64,000 bases of DNA, taken from positions 21,401-85,400 of the forward strand of contig NZ_FTMA01000011.1 in NCBI RefSeq assembly GCF_900155985.1, given 5' to 3'. Shown one piece after another: positions 26,633-34,800 of the stretch. The DNA is from Maribacter ulvicola. Its GTDB lineage: Bacteria > Bacteroidota > Bacteroidia > Flavobacteriales > Flavobacteriaceae. A program made the position numbers and the translations under genes. Position 1 is the stretch's first letter, and each line of letters opens with the position of its first letter. The notes beneath the pieces were generated by a model that worked only from the letters and a program-made list of their open reading frames with translations, did no database searches and had not been told where the DNA came from.

Positions 26633-28030
26633 TTAAATGTCTTCAGCTATTTCTAATGCCTTGGTCAAAGCGCCTAGTTTATTGTATGTTTCTTGTAATT
26701 CACTTTCAGGGTTTGATGCGGCGACCAATCCGGCGCCAGCCTGATAGTGTAATTTGTGATTTTTACTTAAAAAAGTTCTGATCATTATAGCATGATTGAA
26801 GTTCCCGGAAAAATCCATAAAACCTATAGCACCACCGTAATAACCACGGCTGGTTTTTTCATATTTTTCAATGAGTTGCATAGCCATGTGCTTTGGTGCA
26901 CCACTTAACGTACCTGCAGGGAAAGTGTCTGCTACCACTTTCATGGTTGGAATATCACTTTTCTTCATTCCGGTTACCTTAGAAACTAAGTGTATAACAT
27001 GAGAGAAAAACTGAACTTCTCTATAGTTTTCTACTTGTACAACGCTACCATTTCTACTAAGGTCGTTACGGGCAAGATCCACTAACATTACATGTTCACT
27101 GTTTTCTTTATTGTCCGTCTTCAGTTCTTTGGCAAGTTGTGCATCTTGTTCATCGTTTCCGGTTCTTTTAAATGTACCGGCAATAGGGTGAATTTCAGCT
27201 TTACCTTCGCTGACGATCAGTTGCGCTTCTGGAGAACTACCAAATATTTTAAAATCCCCATAATCAAAATAGAATAAGTATGGAGAAGGATTTACAGAAC
27301 GCAAAGCTCTATACACATTAAACTCATCACCTTTAAAACCTTGTGAAAAGCGACGGCTTAAGACCAACTGAAATACATCGCCACGTTGACAGTGTTTTTT
27401 AGCTAATTCTACATGCGCTCTATATTCTGAATCTTCTAAATTAGATTCTCTATCCCCTTCTATTTTGAAATTATAGGTAGCGAAGTTTCTAATACTTAAA
27501 AGTTGCTCTAATTCAGGTATGTTGTTTTCGGTATTGTAACAATGAGCAAAAAGGTAGGCTTCATTCTTATAATGATCAATGGCTATGATGTTTTGATAAA
27601 CGGCATAGTAAATATCCGGTATGCGAACAGAGTCATCTTTAACAGTTATATCTATATCTTCAAAATAACGAATGGCATCATAGGCCATATAGCCAAACAT
27701 ACCATTAATAATAAATTTATAGTCATTATTATCTGCCTTAAAGGTTTTACTAAAGGTGTCTATAATATCTACAACGTTTATCTCTGGTGTAATTGGAGTT
27801 TCTTCAATAACCCCATCAGGAAATTGTTTAACAATAATTTCATTTTCCACTTTAATAGAAGCAATAGGATTGCAACATATGTATGAAAAACTATTATTAT
27901 TAGCGTGATAGTCACTACTTTCTAATAAAATGCTATTAGGAAAACGGTCTCTTATTTTTAAATAAACGCTAACCGGCGTCATTGTGTCGGCAAGAATTTT
28001 TTTATGAAATGTCTTAAATTGATAGGTCAT
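26633..28030 (-). CDS. trpE: Anthranilate synthase component I
   Basis: Turns chorismate into anthranilate, the committed step of the pathway. 465 residues with the chorismate-binding core: PYLFYFDYGDFKIFGSSPE near 250, HPIAGTFKRTG near 280, DLARNDLSR near 315, FPAGTLSGAPK near 370. The N-terminal LLESSD matches the segment that forms the tryptophan feedback site in known TrpE proteins, so the enzyme is likely inhibited by Trp as well as transcriptionally attenuated. First structural gene of the operon. Confidence 0.97.
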   Translation of the reverse strand: MTYQFKTFHKKILADTMTPVSVYLKIRDRFPNSILLESSDYHANNNSFSYICCNPIASIKVENEIIVKQFPDGVIEETPITPEINVVDIIDTFSKTFKADNNDYKFIINGMFGYMAYDAIRYFEDIDITVKDDSVRIPDIYYAVYQNIIAIDHYKNEAYLFAHCYNTENNIPELEQLLSIRNFATYNFKIEGDRESNLEDSEYRAHVELAKKHCQRGDVFQLVLSRRFSQGFKGDEFNVYRALRSVNPSPYLFYFDYGDFKIFGSSPEAQLIVSEGKAEIHPIAGTFKRTGNDEQDAQLAKELKTDNKENSEHVMLVDLARNDLSRNGSVVQVENYREVQFFSHVIHLVSKVTGMKKSDIPTMKVVADTFPAGTLSGAPKHMAMQLIEKYEKTSRGYYGGAIGFMDFSGNFNHAIMIRTFLSKNHKLHYQAGAGLVAASNPESELQETYNKLGALTKALEIAEDI

Positions 28031-28037
28031 AGATACT

Positions 28038-28076
28038 TTTATAAAATAAAGAAGGCTTGTCGTGATGACAAGCCTT
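28038..28076 (-). terminator. trp attenuator terminator hairpin
   Basis: Minus strand: arms 28076-28067 and 28061-28052 (AAGGCTTGTC/GACAAGCCTT, 10 bp, 5 nt loop) followed by the T-rich run CTTTATTTTAT. It lies between the leader peptide and trpE, 21 bp before the trpE ATG, as in classical amino-acid attenuators. A competing antiterminator is possible: 28110-28099 can pair with the 28073-28061 region (CGTGA/TCACG, CAA/TTG and GC/GC). Confidence 0.8.
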
Positions 28077-28105
28077 TATATAGTTTTACTACAATGATGC
28101 TTTGC

Positions 28106-28162
28106 TCACGATGTTTTTCGTAAGTTGTTCCACCACCAAGAATTTGCGATTAAATTTTTCAT
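28106..28162 (-). CDS. trpL: trp operon leader peptide (TrpL) with three Trp codons
   Basis: An 18-codon frame, ATG at 28160-28162 and TGA at 28106-28108, encoding MKNLIANSWWWNNLRKTS. Trp is a rare residue, so three in a row in a short peptide right before trpE is a strong sign of ribosome-mediated attenuation. Just after the Trp codons, CTTACG (28124-28119) can pair with CGTGAG (28110-28105, covering the stop codon) as the 1:2 pause hairpin, and the latter region can instead pair with the first arm of the terminator. It has a full-match promoter 8 bp upstream of the ATG. Confidence 0.88.
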   Translation of the reverse strand: MKNLIANSWWWNNLRKTS

Positions 28163-28169
28163 TGAGCAT

Positions 28170-28200
28170 CAAATATAAAAAGGAAATTTAAACTATCAAA
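28170..28200 (-). promoter_or_regulatory. trp operon promoter
   Basis: Minus strand -33 TTTG at 28200-28197, a 19 bp spacer, and -7 TATATTTG at 28177-28170. This is a full match to the Flavobacteriia consensus. Transcription should start a few bases downstream, leaving a very short leader before the TrpL start. Confidence 0.75.
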
Positions 28201-28219
28201 CTTTACTTTGTCAAAAATA

Positions 28220-28252
28220 AAAATCCCTTTGAATATATCTCAAAGGGATTTT
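28220..28252 (-). terminator. Terminator of the marR-nitroreductase-yceI operon
   Basis: Arms 28220-28232 and 28240-28252 (13 bp perfect, 7 nt loop; AAAATCCCTTTGA/TCAAAGGGATTTT). On the minus strand it is followed by TTTATTTTTG. It lies 31 bp after yceI and just upstream of the trp promoter, so it insulates the two operons. Confidence 0.85.
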
Positions 28253-28283
28253 AAATTGTGGTACTATAAACAACAGTGAAATT

Positions 28284-28865
28284 TTATAATGCTAGATCTA
28301 CCACTAAATCAAAATCATCATAGATAGCTTTATCGCCTAGGTCGTCAAAGAAGCTTCCAGAACCATATTTAATATCAAATTTAGTTCTATCAATCTTGAT
28401 AGTGGCAGTTGCTTTATTTTCAAACATAGAAACAACAAGTGTTACAGGTTTTGTAATACCTTTAATAGTTAAGTTTCCGGTTACGGTATATGAGTTATTG
28501 TTCATTGATTTTACAGAGGTAAATACCAATTTAGAGGTAGGGTTGTTTTCTACCCCAAAGAAATCTGCAGACTGTAAGTGTCCTTCTAATTTTTCTTTTC
28601 CTTTACCAGCTTCTAGGTCGTTAACAGTTATTGAAGTCATATCAACAACAAATTCACCGCCAGTTAAATTTTTGCCGTTCATTTCTAAATGACCAGACTT
28701 TAGGTTAATACTGCCATAATGGGATCCAGTTACTTTATACCCTTTCCATGTAACGGTGCTTTCGCTGACCTTTACTTCTTTTTTCTCTCCGTCAATAGGG
28801 GTAGATGCGGTTGCTGTAAGACCGAATACGGCAACGAATACTAAACTTAATAATGATTTTTTCAT
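28284..28865 (-). CDS. YceI-family periplasmic protein
   Basis: A 193-residue exported protein with signal peptide MKKSLLSLVFVAVFGLTATA. YceI features: VTWKGYKVTGSHYGSINLKS after the signal, GGEFVVDMTSITVNDL, then LEGHLQSADFFGVENNPTS, and LTIKGITKPVTLVV. The fold is a lipocalin-like barrel that binds isoprenoid or other hydrophobic ligands in characterised members. It is 30 bp after the nitroreductase on the same strand and shares the same terminator. Confidence 0.92.
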   Translation of the reverse strand: MKKSLLSLVFVAVFGLTATASTPIDGEKKEVKVSESTVTWKGYKVTGSHYGSINLKSGHLEMNGKNLTGGEFVVDMTSITVNDLEAGKGKEKLEGHLQSADFFGVENNPTSKLVFTSVKSMNNNSYTVTGNLTIKGITKPVTLVVSMFENKATATIKIDRTKFDIKYGSGSFFDDLGDKAIYDDFDLVVDLAL

Positions 28866-28895
28866 GTTTCTAATTTTAAAATGATTGTGTTTAAT

Positions 28896-29528
28896 TTAAA
28901 TATGTGTAATAATTTGTTCTTTGGAATACCTGACCTTAGGATAATTTTGGGTAGCGTCATCTGCTGATCTATAGCCAACTGCTAAAACCACGGCAGTATT
29001 CAATCCTTTATCCGTAAGACCAAGAATTTCATTGTATTGCGCTTTGTCAAAACCTTCCATGGGGCAAGTGTCTATTTTCATTTCAGCTGCAACCGTCATT
29101 AAATTTCCTAAAACGATATAAGCTTGATTAGAAGTCCAGGAGCCTTTGAAAGTATCTGCCTGGTCTAATAAAGTTGATTTCATTGTTTGTGAAAATCCTA
29201 AAAGGTCATCTTTAGATAATCCTCTAACTGCCATAATATTTGCAATATAATCGTCTATCATGGTAGCATCAAACGTAGGTTTATTTGCTAAAACTAGAAG
29301 GTGAGATGCATCTGTTATTTGTGGTTGATCAAAAGAAGCTTTTTTTAATTTAGTTCTAATGTTTGCCTCTTCAATAACATAAAAATGGTATGGTTGAAGA
29401 CCGTATGAAGAAGCTGTTAACCTAGCTGCTTCTAACAATATTTTTAAATTCTCGCTGCTCACTTTTTTAGAGTGATCGAATTTTTTAGTGGCATAACGCC
29501 AGTTGAGTTTATTTAATAACGCCTTCAT
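28896..29528 (-). CDS. NAD(P)H-dependent nitroreductase family oxidoreductase
   Basis: FMN enzyme of the NfsB/FRase type, 210 residues. Visible family traits: RYATKKFD near residue 10 (FMN phosphate contact), LLEAARLTASSYGLQPYHF near 30-50, and MEGFDKAQYNEILGL with VVLAVGYRSADD near the C-terminus. Typically reduces quinones or nitro compounds. Placed between marR and yceI, so it is probably the regulated target of the MarR protein 8 bp upstream. Confidence 0.9.
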   Translation of the reverse strand: MKALLNKLNWRYATKKFDHSKKVSSENLKILLEAARLTASSYGLQPYHFYVIEEANIRTKLKKASFDQPQITDASHLLVLANKPTFDATMIDDYIANIMAVRGLSKDDLLGFSQTMKSTLLDQADTFKGSWTSNQAYIVLGNLMTVAAEMKIDTCPMEGFDKAQYNEILGLTDKGLNTAVVLAVGYRSADDATQNYPKVRYSKEQIITHI

Positions 29529-29536
29529 TATCTTCC

Positions 29537-29983
29537 TTAAAATTTATTCAATAGTTTATTAAATTCATGTAGTTCTTTCTCCATAAAATTTTTAAGTATT
29601 CTTTTCTCTGCTTCAAAAAGTATTCCGTCAATTTTTTTTAAAACATTTAAGCCGTCTTCCGTAATTACAATTTCAACCTTGCGTCTATTTTTTAAGCAAA
29701 CATTTCTATTTACATAACCTTTTAAAATTAATTTATCGACCAAACGAGTAGTGTTGCTCATTTTGGTTACCATTCTTTCATTTATGGTAGAAAGATTAGC
29801 AGGTTTGTTATTCTGTCCCCTTAGAATCCTTAAAACATTAAATTGTTGAATAGAGACATCAAAGGGTTTTAGTACTGCTGCTATTTCTTCATCAATTTTA
29901 TTGGCAACCAATGCTATGTGAATTAGCGTCCGTTTTGCTAACGGCATCTGCTGGTTGGTTTTAATAATTTCTTCTACATTCAT
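29537..29983 (-). CDS. MarR-family transcriptional regulator
   Basis: A 148-residue winged-helix protein. The recognition region reads PANLSTINERMVTKMSNTTRLVDKL (seen near residues 57-81; 20-residue core LSTINERMVTKMSNTTRLVD) and the wing NRRKVEIVITEDGL follows. No conserved Cys pair of the OhrR type is obvious apart from Cys in NVCLKNRR. As first gene of the operon it is likely autoregulated: a 12 bp palindrome overlaps its promoter. Confidence 0.9.
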   Translation of the reverse strand: MNVEEIIKTNQQMPLAKRTLIHIALVANKIDEEIAAVLKPFDVSIQQFNVLRILRGQNNKPANLSTINERMVTKMSNTTRLVDKLILKGYVNRNVCLKNRRKVEIVITEDGLNVLKKIDGILFEAEKRILKNFMEKELHEFNKLLNKF

Positions 29984-29989
29984 GTTGAT

Positions 29990-30013
29990 ACAATAATTGT
30001 ATATACAAATGTA
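29990..30013 (-). promoter_or_regulatory. marR promoter with overlapping palindromic operator
   Basis: Minus strand -7 box TACATTTG (30013-30006). Overlapping it are the perfect palindrome TTGTATATACAA (29997-30008) and the inverted repeat ACAATAATTGT (29990-30000). The location at the start of transcription suits a MarR dimer acting as repressor. Confidence 0.5.
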
Positions 30014-30123
30014 TAATTATTTTTGAGTATTTGAATTTAATTATGGATTAAATATTTGTTAAATTCGTGAGAGGTATCCCAATAAAGAAAAATCGATTAT
30101 TTTTGTTGTATATAATAAATACT

Positions 30124-30432
30124 ATGGCAGATTTATCACAACAAGATTGGGAGGAACAATTAGAGAAAGATTCTAATGCGGTAATTCTCGATGTACGTAC
30201 AGAAGAAGAAATAGAAGAAGGTATTATACCTAATGCTATAAATATTGACATTTATAAAGGACAAGAGTTTGTAGCAGAGCTGGAGAAATTTGATAAAACA
30301 AAAAATTATTATGTGTATTGCAGGTCTGGTAATAGAAGTGGGCAAGCTTGTGCAATAATGAATAACCTTGGTTTTGATAAGGCATTTAACCTTCAAGGAG
30401 GTTTTATGAATTGGGAAGGGGAAACTTCCTAA
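30124..30432 (+). CDS. Rhodanese-like domain protein
   Basis: A 102-residue single rhodanese domain. Active-site loop YCRSGNRSG with the catalytic Cys near residue 63; upstream VILDVRTEEEIEEGIIPNA (the usual DVRxxxE and GxIxxA elements) and the closing LQGGFMNWEG. A sulfur-carrying or persulfide-handling role is likely. The ATG at 30124 was preferred to an earlier in-frame ATG at 30067, which adds basic and hydrophobic residues that are not part of the domain. A TATTTTTG box lies at 30098-30105. Confidence 0.9.
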   Translation: MADLSQQDWEEQLEKDSNAVILDVRTEEEIEEGIIPNAINIDIYKGQEFVAELEKFDKTKNYYVYCRSGNRSGQACAIMNNLGFDKAFNLQGGFMNWEGETS

Positions 30433-30455
30433 TTTAATTTATTTTTAGAAAATAG

Positions 30456-30480
30456 ACCCGCTTAACGGCGGGTTTTTTAT
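30456..30480 (+). terminator. Intrinsic terminator after the rhodanese gene
   Basis: Arms 30456-30461 and 30468-30473 (ACCCGC/GCGGGT, 6 nt loop) followed by a run of T. It sits between the rhodanese stop and the DUF2851 start, 10 bp before the latter. Confidence 0.8.
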
Positions 30481-30489
30481 TTTTATAGA

Positions 30490-31767
30490 ATGAAGGAAGA
30501 CTTACTTCATTTTATTTGGAAGTATAAAAAGTATCCCGTTAACGGACTCGTATCTACATCTAATGAGGCAATACATGTGGTTTCAACCGGTATGCACAAT
30601 CATTTAAGCGGTCCGGATTTCTTTAATGCTCAAGTAGAACTAAATGGTCAACTATGGGCAGGGAATGTAGAGATTCATGTTAAATCATCAGATTGGTACG
30701 CGCACAATCATCAAGAAGATGATAACTACAATAACGTAATTCTACATGTAGTATGGGAAGATGATGTAGCTGTTTTTAGAAAAGACGGAAGTGAAATACC
30801 TACTTTATCTTTAAAGGAATATATTCCCTTAAAAGTTTTACAAACCTATCAAAACCTCTTTGATAGTAGGAATTACAGGTTCATTAATTGTGAAAATGAG
30901 TTTAATGAAATAGATGAATTTTTAAAGAATAATTGGTTAGAACGTTTGTTCGTGGAGCGATTGGAGCAAAAATCAATTTATATTAATCAATTATTAAAAG
31001 AAACAAATAACGATTGGGAGCAAGTATTGTTTTTAATGCTTTTGAAAACTTTTGGTTCTAAAATAAATAGAGATTCATTTGTGGAAATTGGTAAATCAAT
31101 AGATTTTTCAATGATTAGAAAATTGCATAAAAAACCACTTCAACTAGAAAGTCTGTTTTTGGGGCAAGCAAATTTATTAGAAAGTACAATTGAAGGTGAT
31201 GTTTATTTCAATGATTTAAAAAAAGAATACCAATTCTTAAAACATAAGTTTAATTTAAGTCCCATTTCTAAGTCTCCAGAGTTTTTTAGGTTGAGACCCT
31301 TGAATTTTCCAACTATTAGACTTGCTCAGTTGAGTACAATTTATTCAGAAAATAATAATTTATTTCATTTGTTAATAGAGCATGAGGAACTTGATTTTTT
31401 AAAGTCATTAAAATTAGGTACAAGTGAGTATTGGGAAAATCATTTTACTTTCGGTAAGGTTGCAAAAAAAAGTAAAAAGAGATTATCGACTTCATTTATA
31501 AATTTAGTATTGATAAATACTATAATTCCTTTAAAGTTTGCGTATAACCGCTATAAAGGCGGTTTAGAAAATGATGTTTTTTTAAGAATGATGTCAAAAA
31601 TTAAAAGGGAGGAAAACAGTATTATAGTTAACTTTGGTAAGCTGGGCATAACTATGGATAATGCAAAAGACTCTCAAGCATATTTGCAGTTGTATAATAA
31701 TTATTGTGTAAATGACAAATGTTTAGATTGTGCCGTGGGTGCTTCGCTAATGAATATAAAAGTCTAA
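30490..31767 (+). CDS. DUF2851 family protein
   Basis: A 425-residue cytosolic protein of a family largely confined to Bacteroidetes. The conserved front part has GMHNHLSGPDFFNAQVELNG and GNVEIHVKSSDWYAHNHQED near residues 34-80, with several His, Asp and Glu residues that look like a metal or nuclease-like site; the C-terminus has a Cys-rich end (CVNDKCLDCAVG). Function is not established. It opens a group of same-strand genes with the PspC protein and K+ channel (11 bp and 3 bp gaps). Confidence 0.85.
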   Translation: MKEDLLHFIWKYKKYPVNGLVSTSNEAIHVVSTGMHNHLSGPDFFNAQVELNGQLWAGNVEIHVKSSDWYAHNHQEDDNYNNVILHVVWEDDVAVFRKDGSEIPTLSLKEYIPLKVLQTYQNLFDSRNYRFINCENEFNEIDEFLKNNWLERLFVERLEQKSIYINQLLKETNNDWEQVLFLMLLKTFGSKINRDSFVEIGKSIDFSMIRKLHKKPLQLESLFLGQANLLESTIEGDVYFNDLKKEYQFLKHKFNLSPISKSPEFFRLRPLNFPTIRLAQLSTIYSENNNLFHLLIEHEELDFLKSLKLGTSEYWENHFTFGKVAKKSKKRLSTSFINLVLINTIIPLKFAYNRYKGGLENDVFLRMMSKIKREENSIIVNFGKLGITMDNAKDSQAYLQLYNNYCVNDKCLDCAVGASLMNIKV

Positions 31768-31778
31768 TTTTATAAGCC

Positions 31779-32006
31779 ATGAACGTATTTTATAAATTAC
31801 TGCACTATTTTCAACAAAGGGGATTTGAGGTTTGTGGTCGAATAGCTGAGCGGTTAGGCATAAGGGCAAGGGTGGTTAGAACATCGTTTATTTACCTCAC
31901 ATTTGTAACGGTTGGTTTTGGATTTGCGCTCTATTTGTTCTTAGCTTTTTGGCTTAGAATAAAAGACTTGATTTATACGAAACGAAATTCAGTTTTTGAT
32001 CTTTAG
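31779..32006 (+). CDS. PspC domain protein
   Basis: A 75-residue protein consisting of one PspC domain: CGRIAERLGIRARVVRTSF then a hydrophobic helix IYLTFVTVGFGFALYLFLAFWL (over residues 38-60) and a basic tail. PspC proteins act at the inner membrane in the phage-shock response; with no other psp gene here, that role is unproven. It is tightly packed between DUF2851 and the channel gene. Confidence 0.82.
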   Translation: MNVFYKLLHYFQQRGFEVCGRIAERLGIRARVVRTSFIYLTFVTVGFGFALYLFLAFWLRIKDLIYTKRNSVFDL

Positions 32007-32009
32007 GAT

Positions 32010-33017
32010 ATGATGCAATTATTTAGGTCTAAAATATACTTGGCTTTGACCTTGATGCTATTGGTTTTGGCTTTTGGTGTTTTGGGATATCGTTTTGTGG
32101 CAGATTACTCTTGGGTAGACGCACTATACATGACCATTATTACAGTGACCACTGTTGGTTTTTCAGAGGTCAGGCCAATGGGACCTGAAGGTAAGATATT
32201 TACTATTATACTTATTGTTACAAGTGTTTTTATTGTAGGTTTTGCCATATCAATAGTTACGGAGTATTTGCTCTCCAGAAATTCATTAGAACTGCTTAAA
32301 AAGAAAAAAATGAAGAATGCTATCGCGAATTTAAAACATCATATAATTGTCTGTGGTTATGGTAGAAATGGTATGCAGGCTGCTGAAAGACTAAAAGCAT
32401 ATAAAAGACCATTTGTGGTTATAGAAAGGGATAAAGAGGTCATAGAGCGGTTTGAAGAAGATGTATTGTTTATAGAAGGGGATGCAAACGACGATGATGT
32501 ATTGTTAGAAGCCGGTATTGAGCGCGCTCAGTATTTAATAGCTACGCTGCCAGATGATGCTGCCAATCTTTTTGTGGTGCTGTCCGCTAGGCAAATGAAA
32601 AAAAATCTTTTTATCATCAGTAGGGCGTCTTTGGTCAATTCTCAAAAAAAATTGTTTTTAGCAGGCGCTAATAAAGTGATCATGCCAGATAAGATTGGTG
32701 GCGATCACATGGCATCGTTAGTAGTCATGCCGGATCTTATTACTTTCATGGATAAGCTATCTTTGGAAGGGGAGAATACAACTAACCTGGAAGAAGTGGC
32801 AATTGAAGATTTTTCTAATCAGATAGATTGTAATTCGTTGAGAGATTTAGATTTGCGAAGAAAAACTGGATGTACGATAATAGGATATATCTCGCCAAAT
32901 GGAGAATACATTATTAACCCAGAGGCAGATATGAAACTGCAGCCAAAAAGTAAGGTAATAGTATTAGGTAGACCTGAGCAAATTAAGAAATTGAACAAAA
33001 TGTTCCATATAGAATAA
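32010..33017 (+). CDS. Potassium channel with RCK (TrkA-N/TrkA-C) domains
   Basis: A 335-residue channel subunit. Two membrane helices (near 9-28 and 68-90) flank a pore loop with the selectivity filter TVTTVGFSEV (TVGF in place of TVGYG). The cytoplasmic part has the TrkA-N Rossmann motif HIIVCGYGRNGMQAAE near 110 and a TrkA-C domain near 255-335. Works as a tetramer gated by a bound ligand in characterised relatives. Starts 3 bp after the PspC gene. Confidence 0.92.
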   Translation: MMQLFRSKIYLALTLMLLVLAFGVLGYRFVADYSWVDALYMTIITVTTVGFSEVRPMGPEGKIFTIILIVTSVFIVGFAISIVTEYLLSRNSLELLKKKKMKNAIANLKHHIIVCGYGRNGMQAAERLKAYKRPFVVIERDKEVIERFEEDVLFIEGDANDDDVLLEAGIERAQYLIATLPDDAANLFVVLSARQMKKNLFIISRASLVNSQKKLFLAGANKVIMPDKIGGDHMASLVVMPDLITFMDKLSLEGENTTNLEEVAIEDFSNQIDCNSLRDLDLRRKTGCTIIGYISPNGEYIINPEADMKLQPKSKVIVLGRPEQIKKLNKMFHIE

Positions 33018-33102
33018 TCATCTTTATATCATATATATTTGATTGCATCCATTATTTTTATGATATTGCTAGATAAACTAACTCAAAATAAACTTTAAAC
33101 CT

Positions 33103-34791
33103 ATGAAGTATAAACTTCTAAACCTGTTTACCTTTTTATTTCCCGTTTTAATTTTTTCTCAAGAACAAGGATTGGATCAGCAAATTGATCAAGCCTTTAA
33201 GCCGATTTCAGATTTTTTTTCAGCAGTAATTTTCTTCAATGTGTGGCATGATCCAGACATACCGTTTGTACTGGTGTTACTAGTAGGTAGTGCTTTGTTT
33301 TTTACATTGTATTTTGGTTTTCCTAATATTAAGTATTTTGGAAAAGCCATTAATACCGTTCGGGGTAAGTATGAAGATATAGAAAAGCATGGTGCAAAAG
33401 AATTATATGGCGAAGATGGTATTGCGCAAGGACAAGATTTAACAAATATAGATATAGAGGACCATCTGGTTAATATTGAAAATGATTTAGCTATTGATGG
33501 TGATATTATAGATACTATTAGAGATGAAAGCTCAGATGGAGAGGTAAGTCACTTTCAAGCATTGGCAACCGCGGTATCCGGTACCGTAGGTAATGGTAAT
33601 ATTGCAGGTGTGGCATTGGCTATAGCCCTTGGTGGGCCTGGAGCAACTTTTTGGATGATAATTTGCGGGTTACTGGGGATGTCAACAAAATTTGTGGAAT
33701 GTACTTTAGGTGTACAGTATAGAGATGTTGGTGCTGATGGAACTGTTTATGGAGGTCCTATGTTCTATATAAGTAAAGGACTTAAAGAAAGAGGTTTTAA
33801 AACGGTAGGTAAAGTTGCAGCGGTAATTTTTGCAATTTTCTGCATAGGAGGATCTTTTGGTGGTGGTAACGCCGCTCAGTCCAATCAGGCAACAATTGTT
33901 ATTAAGGAATTATTTAACTGGCAAAGTACGGCTGCAGGTGCTATTGTGGGTCTTGTACTCGCTATTTTGGTCGGTGTTATAATTATTGGAGGTATTAAGC
34001 GTATAGCACAAGTAACAGAGAAAGTAGTTCCGTTTATGGCGGTTATGTATGTTATTGCTTGTTTGTATATTATTTTTAGTAATTATACGCTGGTAGATGA
34101 TGCTATTTCGTTAATTGTAACAGAGGCTTTTGAGCCAACCGCTGTAGGGGTAGGTAGTTTAATAGGTGTTTTGCTTGTAGGTTTTAAAAGAGCGGCATTT
34201 TCAAATGAAGCTGGTGCAGGTTCTGCGTCCATAGCCCATTCGGCAGTAAGAACAAAATATTCTGCATCTGAAGGTCTGGTAGCATTATTAGAACCATTTA
34301 TTGATACGGTCGTTATTTGCTCAATGACCGCAATCGTTATAATTATCTTTAATTTTGGAGGTGCTTTCACCTATGGTGGCGATGGTACCGGAGCGGTGTT
34401 GATTGATGGCATTCCTTATGAAGGTGCAGGTATTACAGCTGTGGCTTTTGCTGAGTATATCCCTTATTCCAATGTGTTTTTAACTATTGCTGTAGTATTG
34501 TTTGCGGTATCAACAATGATTTCATGGTCTTATTATGGCCTACAGTCTTGGAAGTTTTTATTTGGTAGAGGTAAGACGGCAGATATGGTATACAAATTAT
34601 TGTTCTGTACCTTTATTGTCATAGGTGCTGCTGCTAGTATGAAATCTATTTGGGATTTTTCTGATGCAATGATATTTGCAATGGTCTTCCCTAATATGGT
34701 AGGTTTATACTTTTTATTTCCTGTGGTAAAAAAGCAATTGAATAGATATTTAGATGCGATCAAATTAAAGTATGACGCTATAGAAGATTAA
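33103..34791 (+). CDS. Sodium:alanine symporter family (AGCS) transporter
   Basis: A 562-residue sodium-coupled amino acid carrier. AGCS signatures: LATAVSGTVGNGNIAGVALA near 157, GGPGATFWM near 182, the later FSNEAGAGSASIAHS near 367. At least ten membrane helices. The N-terminus is unusual: a signal-like segment ending FSQEQG, and an insertion of about 60 acidic residues (YEDIEKHGAKELYGEDG to ESSDGEVSH, residues about 90-150) between the first helix and the first conserved motif. A TATATTTG box is at 33034-33041. Confidence 0.9.
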   Translation: MKYKLLNLFTFLFPVLIFSQEQGLDQQIDQAFKPISDFFSAVIFFNVWHDPDIPFVLVLLVGSALFFTLYFGFPNIKYFGKAINTVRGKYEDIEKHGAKELYGEDGIAQGQDLTNIDIEDHLVNIENDLAIDGDIIDTIRDESSDGEVSHFQALATAVSGTVGNGNIAGVALAIALGGPGATFWMIICGLLGMSTKFVECTLGVQYRDVGADGTVYGGPMFYISKGLKERGFKTVGKVAAVIFAIFCIGGSFGGGNAAQSNQATIVIKELFNWQSTAAGAIVGLVLAILVGVIIIGGIKRIAQVTEKVVPFMAVMYVIACLYIIFSNYTLVDDAISLIVTEAFEPTAVGVGSLIGVLLVGFKRAAFSNEAGAGSASIAHSAVRTKYSASEGLVALLEPFIDTVVICSMTAIVIIIFNFGGAFTYGGDGTGAVLIDGIPYEGAGITAVAFAEYIPYSNVFLTIAVVLFAVSTMISWSYYGLQSWKFLFGRGKTADMVYKLLFCTFIVIGAAASMKSIWDFSDAMIFAMVFPNMVGLYFLFPVVKKQLNRYLDAIKLKYDAIED

Positions 34792-34800
34792 GTATTTACT

